From Acidobacteriota bacterium (GTDB lineage: Bacteria > Acidobacteriota > Vicinamibacteria > Vicinamibacterales > UBA2999): a DNA stretch of 15,487 bases. The notes beneath the pieces are model-generated. The model did no database searches. It was not told the origin of the DNA and saw only the letters and a list, made by a program, of their open reading frames with translations. Shown one piece after another: positions 14,644-15,487 of the stretch. The DNA lies in assembly GCA_020851835.1 (NCBI GenBank), contig JADZBZ010000127.1:1-15487 (forward strand), given 5' to 3'. The position numbers were made by a program, and so were the translations under genes. The stretch's first letter is position 1. Each line of letters opens with the position of its first letter.

Positions 14644-15206
14644 GACGGTCGCAGCCAGCCCGGCGGCACACCCGCACGGCGCGCCTCGTCTTCGATGGCA
14701 GAAATCGACTTGGTCTGATCCTCGATCTCCTTCTTGACGTGGTCGAGCTCGGCGAGCGCCTTGATCCGCTCCTGCTCGATGCCCGAGCGTTCAACCGGAT
14801 TGTCGCGGTTGACGAAATCGGTCCAGAGCATGTCGATCCGGTTCTGCAGGGCCGTGGCAAACGCGCGGCTCCTCTCGACCTGACTGCGGGCCTCGGCAAT
14901 GCGTCCGGCCCAGTACGATTGATCGCGCACCGGGGCGGCGGCGCCAGGCGACTCGGCTGGCGCGTCGGCCGGCGACGCCGTGCCCGAGGCATCGGCTGCG
15001 GCCGGCGCGGCCGGCTCCGCAGGCGTCGATGGGGTGGCCCTGGTGAAGTCAGGCTTCAGCGTGTCGTTGGTGTACACCTTCGACGGCTGCGTCACATCCT
15101 TCCGGCGGGCTTCCTCCGCGCGAGCAATCTCCGCCAGCGACTGCGCCTGTGCCCAGACCGCTCCAGCCGACACCAGCGCGACGACCAACAGTGCGCGTAG
15201 CCTCAT
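14640..15206 (-). CDS. Secreted coiled-coil protein of unknown function
   Basis: I do not recognise a characterised family. The 188-aa product begins with a signal peptide (MRLRALLVVALVSAGAVWAQAQS, likely cut after a VWA or AQA site). A short charged segment (LAEIARAEEARRKD) follows, with a KVYTNDTL motif near 43-50. Residues about 58-96 are Ala/Pro/Ser-rich and low-complexity. A Glu/Arg-rich helical segment (about 97-175) with SYWAGRIAEARSQ and ALQNRIDMLWTDFVNRDNP is likely a coiled coil. The end is EARRAGVPPGWLRPS. It probably lies in the periplasm. From memory, similar proteins with a PPGWLR tail occur in Acidobacteria, but I cannot confirm this. The ATG at 15206 is chosen because it starts the signal peptide and has a promoter right upstream; an in-frame extension to 15323 is rejected. 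The stop overlaps the regulator's TTG. Confidence 0.82.
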   Translation of the reverse strand: MRLRALLVVALVSAGAVWAQAQSLAEIARAEEARRKDVTQPSKVYTNDTLKPDFTRATPSTPAEPAAPAAADASGTASPADAPAESPGAAAPVRDQSYWAGRIAEARSQVERSRAFATALQNRIDMLWTDFVNRDNPVERSGIEQERIKALAELDHVKKEIEDQTKSISAIEDEARRAGVPPGWLRPS

Positions 15207-15213
15207 GGTGCTG

Positions 15214-15242
15214 ATCGTACGCCTCGCCCTGCCGGAAATCAA
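15214..15242 (-). promoter_or_regulatory. Predicted promoter of the coiled-coil/regulator operon, leaderless geometry
   Basis: On the minus strand TTGATT (15242-15237, 4/6) is followed by 17 bp and TACGAT (15219-15214, 4/6), then 7 nt to the ATG at 15206. Transcription would start at or next to the ATG. The -35 overlaps the stop codon of the preceding gene. A GCGAGG sequence about 15 nt before the ATG is too far away for a normal ribosome-binding site and falls in the spacer. Confidence 0.38.
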
Positions 15243-15487
15243 GGAACCGACCACCGAAGATCGCGCCAGGATTGCACACGAATACCCGGTTGGCAGCCCG
15301 GGACCCCAGGACCCGCACGACAAATTCGCGCGGCCTCGGCCTCGAAGCCGCGTCGCCCCTCGCCCCGACCCACGGCGACGGCCCTCAGCAGCAGGATGCG
15401 CGCGCCCGCGCCACCGGTTGCGGCGCCGTCCCGATCGGGATCATCGTCTTGCTCCCGGCCGTCGTCGGCCGCCCAGACCAGCACGTA
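15239..15487 (-). CDS. C-terminal end of an unidentified protein, possibly PilX-like pilus assembly protein (5' end outside window)
   Basis: One minus-strand frame is open from the window edge to a TGA at 15241-15239, giving 82 residues; the other two minus frames hit stops within about 100 nt. The first part has strongly GC-rich third codon positions, as expected of a gene here. The segment ILLLRAVAVGRGEGRRGFEA and the ending GIRVQSWRDLRWSVP resemble, from memory, the C-termini of PilX-like type IV pilus proteins. That identification is a weak inference from a fragment. A GREQDDDPDRDG stretch is acidic and likely a loop. The fragment ends 32 bp before the coiled-coil gene's ATG. Confidence 0.5.
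   Translation of the reverse strand, partial: YVLVWAADDGREQDDDPDRDGAATGGAGARILLLRAVAVGRGEGRRGFEAEAARICRAGPGVPGCQPGIRVQSWRDLRWSVP

Overview
The window is ordinary-looking chromosome from a GC-rich, Gram-negative-type (diderm) bacterium. Outer-membrane, Tat and lipoprotein genes point to a diderm. A type-3 prolyl-tRNA synthetase, a lone tatA-tatC pair and the overall protein style suggest Acidobacteriota, perhaps a Vicinamibacteria-like lineage. That placement is inference from remembered family resemblance, not from a marker search. Coding density is very high. There are no rRNA, tRNA, CRISPR, transposase, integrase or phage signals, and no long repeats.

Layout. On the minus strand at the left edge lies the 5' part of a DUF4097-type lipoprotein gene (1-451), preceded by smc (500-4288), an S41 carboxy-terminal processing protease (4377-5993) and the smc promoter between them. 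A divergent intergenic region (5994-6137) separates the protease from the plus-strand tatA-tatC pair (6138-7262). Next is an OmpA-family outer-membrane protein with a 14-proline hinge and a PKD-like domain (7313-8944). It converges, across a strong hairpin (8970-9009), on a minus-strand nadB-proS operon joined by an ATGA stop/start overlap. nadB diverges from aroB (12124-13215) with only 24 bp between start codons. aroB converges on a sigma-54 response regulator gene (13222-14643) with 6 bp between stop codons. The regulator is coupled through a TTGA overlap to an upstream gene for a secreted coiled-coil protein (14640-15206). The 3' end of another protein, possibly PilX-like, fills the right edge.

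The genes are mostly housekeeping: chromosome organisation (smc), envelope proteolysis and export (S41, TatAC), envelope anchoring (OmpA family), NAD synthesis (nadB), translation (proS) and aromatic synthesis (aroB). They do not form one pathway.

No clear new defence or mobile system is visible. The most noteworthy signal is regulatory. Four starts (ompA-like, S41, coiled-coil gene, nadB) lack a Shine-Dalgarno sequence and instead carry a -10-like TANNNT hexamer 6-8 nt before the start codon, three of them with a matching -35 at 17-18 bp. This predicts leaderless mRNAs. The best candidate for an undescribed functional unit is the secreted coiled-coil protein translationally coupled to an orphan NtrC-type regulator. 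The OmpA-like protein also has Cys in place of the peptidoglycan-binding Asp.
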